64,000 bases of DNA, taken from the NCBI GenBank assembly GCA_009841115.1, contig VXML01000071.1:8959-72958 (forward strand). The letters are read 5' to 3'. Origin of the DNA: Gemmatimonadota bacterium. GTDB taxonomy: Bacteria; Latescibacterota; UBA2968; UBA8231. A program made the position numbers and the translations under genes. The notes under the pieces were generated by a model. It was not told where the DNA came from. It searched no databases and saw only the letters and a program-made list of their open reading frames with translations. This document shows, piece by piece, positions 7,162 through 16,332 of the stretch (the first letter of the stretch is position 1; every line of letters begins with the position of its first letter).

Positions 7162-7794
7162 ATGCCTATTCGTGTCGAACAGGTAATGCCGCCCATGCTT
7201 TCCTTGCAAGCGCTTCAAAACCGCCGAACCGAAGCGGGCATCCCCCGGCGCTTTAGGGACACCCGGTTTGATACCCTCCAGCCCGCCGTAGCTCCCGATG
7301 CCTTGCAACGCTGCCGGCAATACGCCCAAGCCGGTCACGTCGAAGGCAAGCCCGGCTTGCTCTTGCTGGGCCGGCCGGGCACCGGCAAGACGACGCTGGG
7401 CGTGTGCATTCTACACGCCTTCATTGAGCGATTCCACGGCCGGCGCACCGTGCGGTTTTGGAATGTGCCGCGCGGCCTGATCGCCCTTCAGTCCGAGTTT
7501 GGCCAACGCCAGCGCACCGCCACTACCATTCCCGATCTGGCCTGCTATGCGCTCTTGCTGCTGGACGATCTGGGTAAGCACCCCCTCTCGGCGTGGGTGC
7601 AGCACCAATTCTACGCGCTACTCGACGACCTGTGGAGCCAGCAAAAACGCGTGGTCATCACCTCCAATCTACGCGAGGACGAGTTCATGCAGATGGATGA
7701 AGCCCTGCTGTCGCGCATCTTGGGGCTGTGCCACGTGATCCGACTTGAGGGAAAAGACTATCGATTGAACCCACCCTCCCCACACCAGGAATGA
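7162..7794 (+). CDS. DnaC/IstB-type helicase loader ATPase
   Basis: A 210-residue protein starting at the ATG at 7162, after AAAGGAGG at 7141-7148, which lies inside the end of the initiator gene. It has Walker A GRPGTGKT, Walker B ALLLLDDLG, a sensor-1 segment VVITSN and an arginine region SRILG typical of the DnaC/IstB clade of AAA+ proteins. It most likely loads the host replicative helicase at the origin in the gene upstream. An IstB transposition helper is the alternative, but no IstA transposase is nearby. Confidence 0.85.
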   Translation: MPIRVEQVMPPMLSLQALQNRRTEAGIPRRFRDTRFDTLQPAVAPDALQRCRQYAQAGHVEGKPGLLLLGRPGTGKTTLGVCILHAFIERFHGRRTVRFWNVPRGLIALQSEFGQRQRTATTIPDLACYALLLLDDLGKHPLSAWVQHQFYALLDDLWSQQKRVVITSNLREDEFMQMDEALLSRILGLCHVIRLEGKDYRLNPPSPHQE

Positions 7795-7860
7795 GAAGCA
7801 ATGACCTACTGCGAAAGGTGCTTGGGTAAATCGAGCTAAAAAAATAGAAAGGAGAGGTCC

Positions 7861-7953
7861 ATGAAAAAAGCGAGAGAGGCACTGCCGGTTCTCCTGCTAA
7901 TGTACAGCCTGATCGTCGTGGCGTACCATGTCATCCAATTCCTAGCGCAATAA
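7861..7953 (+). CDS. 30-residue single-span membrane protein
   Basis: A short frame, ATG to TAA, preceded by AGAAAGGAGAGG at good spacing. The product has a basic start (MKKAREALP) and one hydrophobic span (VLLLMYSLIVVAYHVIQFL). It lies between the loader and excisionase genes and follows their direction. I do not recognise it. The strong ribosome-binding site and clean membrane segment make it a credible small protein. Confidence 0.5.
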   Translation: MKKAREALPVLLLMYSLIVVAYHVIQFLAQ

Positions 7954-7981
7954 AAAAGAGGAAGAGAAAAAAGAGCTTTCT

Positions 7982-8176
7982 ATGACCGAACTGACCAACG
8001 AAAAACTGATGTCGGTCCATGAGGTGGCCGACTACCTAGCGGCACCGAAACGCACGGTGCGCTACTGGGCGCAGCAGCGGGTGTTGCCCGCCCTGCAACT
8101 ACCCAATGGCCAATACCGCTTTCGACGCCGCGACTTAGACCGGTTCCTCAGTCGCTGCCGCGTCCGCGATGCCTAA
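7982..8176 (+). CDS. Excisionase-like MerR-type HTH protein
   Basis: A 64-residue protein that is almost entirely a winged HTH of the excisionase/HTH_17 type: SVHEVADYLAAPKRTVRYWA followed by LPNGQYRFRRRDLDRFL. It is the last gene of the rightward operon and converges on the integrase gene, with their ends 28 bp apart. By family and position it should bend DNA at the attachment site and direct excision. A transcriptional regulator is the alternative. Confidence 0.8.
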   Translation: MTELTNEKLMSVHEVADYLAAPKRTVRYWAQQRVLPALQLPNGQYRFRRRDLDRFLSRCRVRDA

Positions 8177-8204
8177 TACGGGTGCATCTACCTTGGTCTC
8201 AGTA

Positions 8205-9416
8205 TCAGTACGCCAGTGCATCAGTAGGATGTGCCTCGGGCTGGATCGCATGGAGGTAGTGCAGCGTGGTGTCCAGCCGCGAATGCCCCATGCGCGCCAT
8301 GACCGTCGCGGGATCAACCCCAGCCCGCAAAAGCATCGTCGCATACGTGTGCCGAAGTGAATAGATCGTAATGGATGGGTCCATACCCTCTTGCCGAATC
8401 ATGTTCGTAAAGGGACGTTGTAGGCTACCAAAAGAGAGGGGACGGCCTCTATATTGCGGTTGTTTACAGCTACCCGCCACCAGCACAAACGGCCCCAAAA
8501 GCCCCGCGTCTGCCTGGCGCTGGCGCTCCGAAACCCAAAAGCCGACCAACGAGGACTTCACATCCAGCGCTCGACATTCCGCATCTTTGGGTATCCACCG
8601 CTGACCCGTAGGCGACACCGTCGCTTGCACAGATAGCACCCGGCGTTCAAGGTCCATCCACTGCCATTGACACCAACACATCTCTTCGTTTCTCAAGCCC
8701 GCATATAGCCCCAACCGCACCACCATCGGCAATGCCCCAGAAAGCGGCTTTCTGTAGCGTAAGGAGGCTTCGAGCAGATGGTTGACCTCCTCAAGGCTGA
8801 GGACGCGCCTTGTTTGTGTACGGCGTGGAGTGGGAACCGATACCTGACGAGCGGGGTTTTCCGCTAGCATATGCAGACGCACGGCTTGATCCAGCAACAA
8901 TCTCAGCTTCGTCAGCTTGTGATGTAGTGTCCAAGGTGAGTAGCTCGATCTCTGGCTCTCCAGCCACATAGTAATGTCCGATTCGGTCAGATCCAGGCGC
9001 GGATGGGTTTCCTTCAGCCACCTTAGAACGCTATCGGCCAGCCCCATATGGTTGCGGTGGCTCTTGCGGCCGGCGTCGCCGGCCTTAGAGTGGGTGAGCG
9101 CGTAGTCTTCGTAAGCAGCCCGAAGGGCGGCCAAGTCCACCGCCTGCCTCATCGCCGGTCCGCCCGCCTCCCGCCAAGCACGGAACGTTTCCTGAGCTTC
9201 TTCTGCCTTCAGCCAGTCCCGGCTAACCCATTCATCGATCTGGTCGGAAGAGGCTACCCCCGTGCGCGTAGCCTCTTCCAGCCGCTCTAGCTGGCGCTTG
9301 AGGTCACCAGCCGCTTGGCGGGTACGCAAGTAGCGAGAGCGGTACTTTTTTCGGCCGGGCAGCGCAACCGAATAGCTGACTCGGTAGTATGATCCCGTTT
9401 TTTTAATCGAAGCCAT
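8205..9416 (-). CDS. Tyrosine site-specific integrase
   Basis: A 403-residue protein. The ATG at 9416 follows GGGAGGG and begins the Arm-type segment MASIKKTGSYYRVSYSVAL. A SAM-like core-binding domain is followed by the catalytic domain: the first Arg in LYAGLRNEE, a candidate Lys near WIPKD, the second Arg in YSLRHTYATMLLRAG, His in MGHSRLDTT and nucleophile Tyr in LHYLHA. The usual His of the HxxR box is Tyr here. The gene lies 200 bp from the 3' end of tRNA-Val, the likely integration target. Full length suggests it is active. Confidence 0.92.
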   Translation of the reverse strand: MASIKKTGSYYRVSYSVALPGRKKYRSRYLRTRQAAGDLKRQLERLEEATRTGVASSDQIDEWVSRDWLKAEEAQETFRAWREAGGPAMRQAVDLAALRAAYEDYALTHSKAGDAGRKSHRNHMGLADSVLRWLKETHPRLDLTESDITMWLESQRSSYSPWTLHHKLTKLRLLLDQAVRLHMLAENPARQVSVPTPRRTQTRRVLSLEEVNHLLEASLRYRKPLSGALPMVVRLGLYAGLRNEEMCWCQWQWMDLERRVLSVQATVSPTGQRWIPKDAECRALDVKSSLVGFWVSERQRQADAGLLGPFVLVAGSCKQPQYRGRPLSFGSLQRPFTNMIRQEGMDPSITIYSLRHTYATMLLRAGVDPATVMARMGHSRLDTTLHYLHAIQPEAHPTDALAY

Positions 9417-9590
9417 CGGCACCCTCCCTGCTGAAACACTTGCAAAGCCGGACACAATATTATAACAAGAAAACACTGTTGCAGTTGCCTCGAATCTAAT
9501 ACAATTGCTCCTGTTGCCGCAACTGCCGACTGAAGCAGAGACACTGCACGATAGGTTGGATCACAAGAAAAAATAAGGAGATAGAAGAAA

Positions 9591-9610
9591 GCCCCTGATT
9601 GCTCAGGGGC
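9591..9610 (-). terminator. Terminator after tRNA-Val
   Basis: A perfect 8-bp stem (GCCCCTGA with TCAGGGGC) has a 4-base loop and is followed on the minus strand by TTTCTTCT. It begins 8 bp after the tRNA 3' end. Confidence 0.65.
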
Positions 9611-9618
9611 TTGTAGCG

Positions 9619-9695
9619 TGGTGGGCGGTCCCAGACTCGAACTGGGGACATCCTGCTTGTAAGGCAGGCGCTCTGACCAACTGAGCTAACCGCCC
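9619..9695 (-). tRNA. tRNA-Val (anticodon UAC), CCA encoded
   Basis: A 77-nt cloverleaf read on the minus strand: acceptor GGGCGGT pairs with ACCGCCC, the D-arm contains AGCTCAGTTGGTCAGAGC, the anticodon stem CCTGC/GCAGG encloses CTTACAA (anticodon TAC), and the T-loop is GTTCGAGTC. The 3' ACCA is encoded. The neighbouring integrase gene makes the 3' half the probable attachment site of the element to its left. Confidence 0.95.
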
Positions 9696-9748
9696 GGCCT
9701 CTAAGCATAGTCATTCCCTCCTTTATACGCAAAATGAGCACCGTCCAT

Positions 9749-11197
9749 TTACTGCTCATCGGCCGCGACAATTTGTTCATACCGGGTCATGGCCGTCCCC
9801 GCCTCGGCGTGCAGTCCCTGTTTCCTATAGGCCATAGCGAGCCCGTAATACGCATCGGCATAGTCCGGACGAATCCGCAGCGCGCGTTGGTAGCACGCCA
9901 GCGCCTGATGCGGTTGGCCATTGAGTAGCTGTGCACCCCCCAAATTGTTGTAGGCTAGCGCGTACGCCGTGTCAATGCGGACGGCGACTTCGTACATCGC
10001 AATGGCTTCCCCGGTATCTCCCATGCGCAAATACGCGTTGCCTAAATTGTTGTAGGCGGGCGCGTAATCCGGCCGCACGGCGAGACAGCTTCTCAGGGCA
10101 CTGATTGCCAAGGAAGGCATACTCAGTTTGGCGTAAATCCCGGACAAGGCGTAATGAGCCAGTGCGTTATCCGGCTCTCGCCGCAGTCGGTCTCTGAGTT
10201 GAGCTAGATCCTCAGCATGGGGTGCCAGCTCTTCAAAGCGGCTCAAGTATTGTTGGGCTTTCTCCTTTCTTCCCTGTCTGACGTAGAGCGTACCGAGCTT
10301 GAAATAGGTCCGCGCCCGCACCGGATCCAAGGCAATAGCGCGCAGATAATGCGCCTCGGCGAGCGTCTCGCTACCCCGTCGCTCTTCGGCCAACCCCAAA
10401 CCTACGTGGGCTTGGACCGCGCTCGGATCAAGCGCAAGAGCCTCGCTAAAAGCCGCTGTAGCCGCATCTACTTGGCCAGCTTTCAGCAGGGCGTGGCCTA
10501 GGCCTATCCGCGCCCTAGGCCAGTCCGCTCTCAGCGCCACTGCCTGCCTAAACGCCGCAATACCTTCTTGATACTCGCCGAGACGCTCGGCGTAGATCTG
10601 GCCTAGGGCGTAAAATGCCAGACTGTACCCCGTATCAATGCGAGTGGCCTGCCGCAGGGCTGTAATCGCCTCGTAGTAAGCCTTGAGCTTGATGTACGCC
10701 AAAGCGAGATTGTAGAACGCCCCGGCATTGTCTGGATCGAGTGCCAGCGCCTGCTGGTACAAATCGCGGCTGTGGGCGTATTCCTCTTGCTCTAGGGACA
10801 AACTGGCCAAGCTGCATAACGCACCCACGTGCTCATCGTCCAGCGAGAGGGCATTGCGGAAGTGGCTTTCGGCCTGCTCGTATAGGCCCTGTTTACAGGA
10901 GATATTCCCCAGCCCGACCCAAGCATCCACAGTCGTCGGATTGATACTCAGGGCCGTGCGGTAGTGGTGCTCGGCCCCTTGGTAGTCGCGCTCTTGCAAG
11001 AGCAGATCGGCCAATTGCCAATGGGCTTCGCTATCCTGCGGATGCCGCTCCAGCCACATTTGGTAGTCGGTCTTGGTCGTGAGGGGCTGGTCGCACGCGA
11101 CCAGCGTGGCCAGCGCAATCCCCAAGAGGACAGATAGCTGGCAACACAGACGAACGCAGATGAACGCAGAGGTAAAATGACGTTGAGCGGAGCGCAC
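9749..11197 (-). CDS. TPR-repeat lipoprotein
   Basis: Up to 482 residues. After a hydrophobic segment and lipobox (LATLVAC) come about a dozen TPR units of 34 residues (for example AWVGLGNISCKQGLYEQAE and AYNNLGNAYLRMGDTGEAI). It is probably a periplasmic scaffold anchored in the outer membrane. The GTG at 11197 is doubtful because codons 7-20 lie in a GAACGCAGATGAACGCAGA repeat found elsewhere between genes; a TTG at 11125 just before the lipobox is an alternative start. It follows the large outer-membrane protein gene by 21 bp, so cotranscription is likely. Confidence 0.85.
   Translation of the reverse strand: MRSAQRHFTSAFICVRLCCQLSVLLGIALATLVACDQPLTTKTDYQMWLERHPQDSEAHWQLADLLLQERDYQGAEHHYRTALSINPTTVDAWVGLGNISCKQGLYEQAESHFRNALSLDDEHVGALCSLASLSLEQEEYAHSRDLYQQALALDPDNAGAFYNLALAYIKLKAYYEAITALRQATRIDTGYSLAFYALGQIYAERLGEYQEGIAAFRQAVALRADWPRARIGLGHALLKAGQVDAATAAFSEALALDPSAVQAHVGLGLAEERRGSETLAEAHYLRAIALDPVRARTYFKLGTLYVRQGRKEKAQQYLSRFEELAPHAEDLAQLRDRLRREPDNALAHYALSGIYAKLSMPSLAISALRSCLAVRPDYAPAYNNLGNAYLRMGDTGEAIAMYEVAVRIDTAYALAYNNLGGAQLLNGQPHQALACYQRALRIRPDYADAYYGLAMAYRKQGLHAEAGTAMTRYEQIVAADEQ
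11146..11172. repeat. Short copy of a dispersed intergenic repeat
   Basis: CGAACGCAGATGAACGCAGA matches, in reverse complement, the TCTGCGTCCATCTGCGTCC part of the repeat at 42417-42497 and, more weakly, the end of the one at 16263-16332. It lies at the uncertain start of the TPR gene. Confidence 0.5.
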
Positions 11198-11218
11198 TTA
11201 GAATTTTGAGACAGCTTA

Positions 11219-13855
11219 TTAGCGCAATCCGGCGAAGATGGTTACAAACGTGAGGAAATTGGTCTCATCGCCTTGTTGCAACGCTCGGCGTTGCCAGCGC
11301 ACACCGATCTTGGTAGAAAGTGCGTAGCCCTGATACTCGGAACTATTAGTGAACTGAGTGGCCAAAGTCAGAGTAGTGAAATCCTCGACAAAGGCCGGCG
11401 GCAGCGGATCGGGCTCTTGCTGTAGGTTCCGAAAGACCTCCCATTCGATTCCCGACTCCGAGACGAGCTGACCGGGGATGAGATCGTACGTCCCGATTAA
11501 GAAAAAAATCTCCGACAGCTCATTGCGTCGCAGCGCCAAGGGATCCGTCGGGACTTGGCGGGTGTACTGCTGTTTCCACTTGGGCGAAATGGTGATTCCC
11601 GCAAACGGCTCGTAGAAGTACTCCGCTCTCAGAATGGCACCTAAGAAACTCTCGTCGCGATTTTCCTGCGCCTGATCTCCGCGCTGAAAATAATGGTCCC
11701 ATTTGACTTTACCAGACACATTCAGCGGTCGCAGGCGATGAATGGCAAAGTCGAGGTACGAAGTGTTGATCATCGTATTCTGGGCTATCAAGCGGTCCTG
11801 CACATCCTGTAGCCCCCCCGCTGAAAAGGGAGACTGGACCCACTGGATCAGCGCATCGGGAATATCGTCGCGGGCAAAGCGCAAAAATTCCATGAAGCGA
11901 AATTTAAAGCCGCGCAATGGCAGGTCTTCCTGCCAAGTAAAAAGCCCATAGCTCGTCTGGTTGCGCCGAGCACTACCGATCAACCACTCGCGTAGATGCC
12001 CGACCATGACCTTAGAACCGGGCTGCATTTCAGCGCCCACGTAGAAATTGTAGCCCCGGTGGTCGCGCTTGTAGGGATAATCGGGTGCGGTATCGTTTTC
12101 GAGGCGATCTACGACGGTGTTGTTGTTCATGTCGGTGCCGAAGAGAAATTCGGGCGGATCGACATTGTAGCGCAGAAAGGGTTCGACGTAATCGGGCTGC
12201 AAATTGTCGTTCTGGTTAAAGTCGTTGACCAAGTCGTTGTTCTCGTCGAGGCCGGGAAACACCTCGACATCCGCAGCGCGGGTCGTCTGCTGCCCCGGCA
12301 CAAAACCGCCTCCGGTAACGCGCCGCCGCCAGTCGGGAAAGCGATCTTGGTCATCGTTGTCCTCGACAAATTCATAGGTGAAGTTGAGCTCATCCTCGTA
12401 GTCGATAAAACCGCGCTGGTCGGGAATGACCATAGAGGTGCCGTAGTTCGGATCCATGGAGAATGCCTCGCCATAGGCAAACCAAGGATAGGTCAAGCGC
12501 GAAGCCGTGACGTAAAAAGCCTCAGCGCGATCGGACGCTAGCGCCTGCCTCTTGACGATATTCTGATTGGGAAACTTGCGGTGGTGGCGGTTGACGTTGA
12601 ATTCGGAGCGGAGATTAAATCCGGCAAGCTCGGAAACTTCAAACGTAAAACCCATGATTTCGTTGGCTGTCGGCAGGCCGTACTGGAAACGAACGACCTG
12701 CTGATTGGAACCATCGCTGATATTGCCATTGCTCCGCTTGACCGGCAAGAAGACCGTCTCGCCGGTGAAATTAGTCTGCATATTGGAGGTTACCTCTATG
12801 CGAAAATCATTGGCCACCACTAACTCGATATCGATCTTGCGGGCCTCTTTGAAATCGCCGATCTGGTCCTTTACGCCCGGGACGAAATCGCGTTCGATGT
12901 CGTAACTGAGCGTCAGCACGTCGCCGCCGTTAGCTTCGAGCAAACCTTGACGCCGCGTCCCCCCGTCAATCGAAGGTTTTATTTCCGGGTGCTCGACATC
13001 GTCGATGAAGATCCGTTCGCGGAACAGCAGCGCACCGCCGGTGTTGTCTTCGGGCGAATCGTCGCTGAGGCGGACGACGATGCGGCGGACATTCTCCGCA
13101 TTCAAGCGTCCCCCCAAGACGCCCTTGAGGGAATTCTCCTCGACGCTCAAGCGGCTGTTTCCGTGGTTGGCATTGACGTACGTCAATCCGAGTGTGGCGA
13201 AATCGCCGACTTGGGCGACTCCGCGCAGGCCGTACAAATTGGTAAAGACCGTCTCTCTCGCTTCGGAGATTTCGCTATCTAGACGCTGGACGGCCGGATT
13301 GTCAATGCGCGAAGCAATAAGGGTCAAGGCGTATTTGTCGGACTGCATATCCCACTGGATACCGTCGAAGAGCGGCTTTGAAAAAGTCATCGGCGTAAGC
13401 GTGGTCCGCAACTGTTCGCCGACGGTCAGCGCGGTGTAGAATTGCCCTTTGGAAGCAGAGGATATCAGGACGCGGTTGAACCAACTATTGAAGCGGGGGT
13501 TTTTGAAAATACTGCTGCCGAAATCGAGCGGGTGTTCCTGACGCCAGTCGTAGATGCGCCAACCCCGGGTGATATAGTTGCCGTACAGATCGTAATAGCG
13601 ATCTCCTTCCAAGAAGAGGTTGACGTAGCGCTGGTAGTTATCCCGGGCGTAGTTGGTGTACTCGTAGGTCTTCCAGCCATAGAGATAAAGCAGCGTCTGG
13701 GGCACGTACCATTTTCGCAGCACCGGACTCAGCGACTCAAAATCGACCGGCGTTCCCGTCGCTCGGTACGGATTGAAGAACCCACTCTGCAAGTCGGCCT
13801 TGAGTTCCAGTGGCAAGAGGGCGAGAAAGACAAAGGACCAAATGGCTTTATTCAT
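11219..13855 (-). CDS. Large outer-membrane beta-barrel protein
   Basis: An 878-residue protein. The ATG at 13855 opens a signal peptide (MNKAIWSFVFLALLPLELKA); the frame also extends to 13921 but would then overlap the upstream gene. It is rich in Tyr, Phe, Asn and alternating amphipathic strands, especially in the last 350 residues, and ends in FVTIFAGLR, consistent with an outer-membrane barrel. An Asp/Asn-rich middle part (DENNDLVNDFNQNDNLQPD) looks like calcium loops. No named family is certain; it resembles large SprA/translocon-like or uncharacterised barrels. It is cotranscribed with the FlgD-domain surface protein gene upstream, so it may help export or anchor it. Confidence 0.65.
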   Translation of the reverse strand: MNKAIWSFVFLALLPLELKADLQSGFFNPYRATGTPVDFESLSPVLRKWYVPQTLLYLYGWKTYEYTNYARDNYQRYVNLFLEGDRYYDLYGNYITRGWRIYDWRQEHPLDFGSSIFKNPRFNSWFNRVLISSASKGQFYTALTVGEQLRTTLTPMTFSKPLFDGIQWDMQSDKYALTLIASRIDNPAVQRLDSEISEARETVFTNLYGLRGVAQVGDFATLGLTYVNANHGNSRLSVEENSLKGVLGGRLNAENVRRIVVRLSDDSPEDNTGGALLFRERIFIDDVEHPEIKPSIDGGTRRQGLLEANGGDVLTLSYDIERDFVPGVKDQIGDFKEARKIDIELVVANDFRIEVTSNMQTNFTGETVFLPVKRSNGNISDGSNQQVVRFQYGLPTANEIMGFTFEVSELAGFNLRSEFNVNRHHRKFPNQNIVKRQALASDRAEAFYVTASRLTYPWFAYGEAFSMDPNYGTSMVIPDQRGFIDYEDELNFTYEFVEDNDDQDRFPDWRRRVTGGGFVPGQQTTRAADVEVFPGLDENNDLVNDFNQNDNLQPDYVEPFLRYNVDPPEFLFGTDMNNNTVVDRLENDTAPDYPYKRDHRGYNFYVGAEMQPGSKVMVGHLREWLIGSARRNQTSYGLFTWQEDLPLRGFKFRFMEFLRFARDDIPDALIQWVQSPFSAGGLQDVQDRLIAQNTMINTSYLDFAIHRLRPLNVSGKVKWDHYFQRGDQAQENRDESFLGAILRAEYFYEPFAGITISPKWKQQYTRQVPTDPLALRRNELSEIFFLIGTYDLIPGQLVSESGIEWEVFRNLQQEPDPLPPAFVEDFTTLTLATQFTNSSEYQGYALSTKIGVRWQRRALQQGDETNFLTFVTIFAGLR

Positions 13856-13907
13856 CGCGCTGGTTTCCCGTATCGATAGCAGCTTCGCATGGCGACGCCC
13901 GGCCCGA

Positions 13908-16235
13908 CTAATAGACCACATGGACGATGCGCTGTCGCCGCTCCGTTGCAGTGTCGGTCTCTACCTTGGCGTCCAGAATGTAGATACCAGGGGGCAACAA
14001 TAGACCACTCTCATCCCGACCATCCCACACATAGTGCGTTTGATCCATCTGTTCGGTGCTAGCGACTAGCGCACCACTCAAGTCGTAAATCGCGACCTTG
14101 GGTTGGGCGGTGGTTTTTACCACTAGCAGGCGTAGCTGTAGTCTGTCGTTGATGCCGTCTCCGTTGGGTGTGACCATCGCCGAGGACATCTCCAGTGCGC
14201 GTATGAGGTGCCCCTCTTGGGCAATCTCGGGCACAAACACCGTCAAAGCACCTATATCTTCTGGCTGAATCCCTTGGCGAACATCGGGCTGCGTCGTAGA
14301 GCTTACCCAAGCGTCGAAAGCAGCCGCATCGGCCAACAGGCGCAGCGGCAGGTTGACTTCAATGCTGTCCCCGCGGACCTGTTCGGGCAAGTCGATCACG
14401 ACCGAATCTTCGCTGGACTCCACCTGCAAGGGTTCAACGCGGCGATCCCCTATCCGCAACTGCACCTCGCCTTCGAGGGAGTTCGGCAAATCGAACACGA
14501 GGCGGTTGAAACCCCGATCAGCCGGTCTCGTACGACCTCCGAGGCGGAAGGTAAAAACCGTCAGCGAATCGAGGGTTGCTTCGCGCGGAGAGACGCTGGC
14601 GAAAACCCCGCCGCCGATGAGCGGATCGTCGAAATCGAGGGCTATCTCGCGCAGCGTCGGTGCCACCTCGGGATCTTCGGTCCGCAGACGCACCTCCATT
14701 TGGACGAATCTCCTCGGCGTGGGCGAGCGGAAGGCTTCCCCAGATTCCTTGTAGGCCGAGCTCCACGCACTCCAGTCGGTACCAGCTTTCGTCACTATTA
14801 CTTCGGGCAATTTCTGGCTGGCCGGCAGTTTGTCCCAACGTCCTTTGGGAACTTCGCGACCATTTTTGTCGTAATAGAATATCTCTTCGTCCAGCGTATT
14901 GCCGGTGCGCGTGCGAATCTCTATGCGCGTCGCGGCCGTTGTCTCCGCCTCCCAGCGCATCCGGCGCAGGCTTTTGGCTCCTTCCAGATCGATAAAATTA
15001 GAGGTCATTGCCACCTCGGCTGGATGGCCTGCGCCGTAGAGGAAAATCTCGAACAAATGGAAAACGGTGGACCTGTTGACCGGAGATTCGTGGTGATAGA
15101 ACAGATAGCGCACCTTGCGAGCGGGAAAGCGGAAATCAAAATTGCGGTTTCTCGTGCCCGCGCTGCTCAGCGTTTCGTTATCGACGAAGCTGAGCAACTG
15201 ATAATCGACGGGGCTCTGAAGCCGCTCTTCCCCTTGGGTGGGAATCGGCGTGCCGTCTGAGGTCAATAGTTCAAAACCAGACTGATTCCTGTAAGAATTC
15301 ACCCCCAGCGTGGCAAACCCCGGCGGCGGCTCCACCATCGTTAATTGATCAATCCAGAAGGTGGCTCCTAGATCCCATTCAAACCAATCGCCTTTATCGC
15401 GCCAGTCGAGGTCGCCCCGCGAGGTCAAGGTCCACCACGTGGCCGCAGTTCCATCCATGATATTGGCGATGGTGCGCGGGTCGCGCCCAGTCCGTATGAC
15501 CCCTCCCCGCTCGATAGTCCCCGGAGCAATGTTATCGCCTATGGCCTCGACCTCAACGGCTGCCAGCGCCGCATCCAGACTCTTAGCGTGGGCGACGACG
15601 CGCACGTACTGAATGGACATATACTCTAGGGTATCGCTAGTCGCCAAATACTCGCCGGTGGCGTTGCCCAACTCCGGCGTCACAAGGTCGTACTCTATCA
15701 CTGTCTCCCGGCTGGGCTGGGTCGTGCCGCCCACTCGGTCATAGCGGAAAACGTCTTGGCCGGTGAGAAAAGGCGTTCCCTCGGTGACGAAAACGGAAAA
15801 CTCGCGCAGGGGCCGCGCCCCCTCGGTATCGGGAAAGGTCAGCCGGATCTTTTTCGCTTGGACAAGACGGCCTAAATCGATCTCAACCCACCAATCGTCG
15901 AGCGGGGCCTCTTGGCTGGGTTGCCACCAAGTAGTGGCCGCGCCATCGAGAATATGGGCAGCTTGGTCAACGTGAGTCCCCGCACTGCGGATTCCTCCCT
16001 GCACCTCTTTTCCCTTGGCATTTGGATGGAAGAATTCGGCCGCATCGGCGACGGCATCTATATCGCGTCGGAAACGTCTCAGTTCCACGCTGCCATCTGC
16101 CGCCAACGACAGCACCCCTTGCGGAAAAGTCCATTGCTCCCACTGGTCTTGGCTGTTTATGAGCAGCGTTCCAGCATCTATTTCCCCGAGCGGGAAAAGC
16201 ACCAACAGCGTCAACAAGTACGTCCGTTGTAACAT
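13908..16235 (-). CDS. Secreted surface protein, discoidin-like domains plus FlgD-like C-terminus
   Basis: A 775-residue protein with a signal peptide (MLQRTYLLTLLVLFPLGEIDA). Two regions (about 75-230 and 235-410) look like discoidin/F5-8C-type beta-sandwiches, each with a DGxxxTWW motif and a [EF]IDLG or EWDLG strand. The last 90 residues form a FlgD-type Ig-like domain: VTPNGDGINDRLQLR, VAIYDLSGALV, WDGRDESGLLLPPGIYILDA, ending in RIVHVVY. Such C-terminal domains are often sorting or anchoring modules in secreted proteins. It is paralogous to the genes at 16325 and 20829 and is followed after about 50 bp by the large barrel gene. Confidence 0.75.
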   Translation of the reverse strand: MLQRTYLLTLLVLFPLGEIDAGTLLINSQDQWEQWTFPQGVLSLAADGSVELRRFRRDIDAVADAAEFFHPNAKGKEVQGGIRSAGTHVDQAAHILDGAATTWWQPSQEAPLDDWWVEIDLGRLVQAKKIRLTFPDTEGARPLREFSVFVTEGTPFLTGQDVFRYDRVGGTTQPSRETVIEYDLVTPELGNATGEYLATSDTLEYMSIQYVRVVAHAKSLDAALAAVEVEAIGDNIAPGTIERGGVIRTGRDPRTIANIMDGTAATWWTLTSRGDLDWRDKGDWFEWDLGATFWIDQLTMVEPPPGFATLGVNSYRNQSGFELLTSDGTPIPTQGEERLQSPVDYQLLSFVDNETLSSAGTRNRNFDFRFPARKVRYLFYHHESPVNRSTVFHLFEIFLYGAGHPAEVAMTSNFIDLEGAKSLRRMRWEAETTAATRIEIRTRTGNTLDEEIFYYDKNGREVPKGRWDKLPASQKLPEVIVTKAGTDWSAWSSAYKESGEAFRSPTPRRFVQMEVRLRTEDPEVAPTLREIALDFDDPLIGGGVFASVSPREATLDSLTVFTFRLGGRTRPADRGFNRLVFDLPNSLEGEVQLRIGDRRVEPLQVESSEDSVVIDLPEQVRGDSIEVNLPLRLLADAAAFDAWVSSTTQPDVRQGIQPEDIGALTVFVPEIAQEGHLIRALEMSSAMVTPNGDGINDRLQLRLLVVKTTAQPKVAIYDLSGALVASTEQMDQTHYVWDGRDESGLLLPPGIYILDAKVETDTATERRQRIVHVVY

Positions 16236-16262
16236 GCTATCCTCGGACTATAGCCATCCGGC

Positions 16263-16332
16263 ATGATTTGAACTATTCGAGCAGTGGATCGTCTTGTACA
16301 TACTATCTGTGTCCATCTGCGGATTCAATACG
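16263..16332. repeat. Dispersed intergenic repeat, copy A
   Basis: The stretch beginning ATGATTTGAACTATTCGAG and continuing through GGATCGTCTTG and GTCCATCTGCGGATT aligns over about 70 bp with 42417-42497. It lies between two surface-protein genes; its end covers the stop codon of the gene at 16325-18337. Confidence 0.75.

Noticed and set aside
7162..7794. IstB of an IS21-type insertion sequence
   Set aside because: No IstA or terminal repeats are present, and the gene is embedded with an initiator and origin, so a DnaC-like loader fits better.
1..9000. Left attachment site as a copy of the tRNA-Val 3' end
   Set aside because: No match to GGGCGGTCCCAGAC or GACTCGAACTGG was seen left of the integrase; the left end is probably outside the window.
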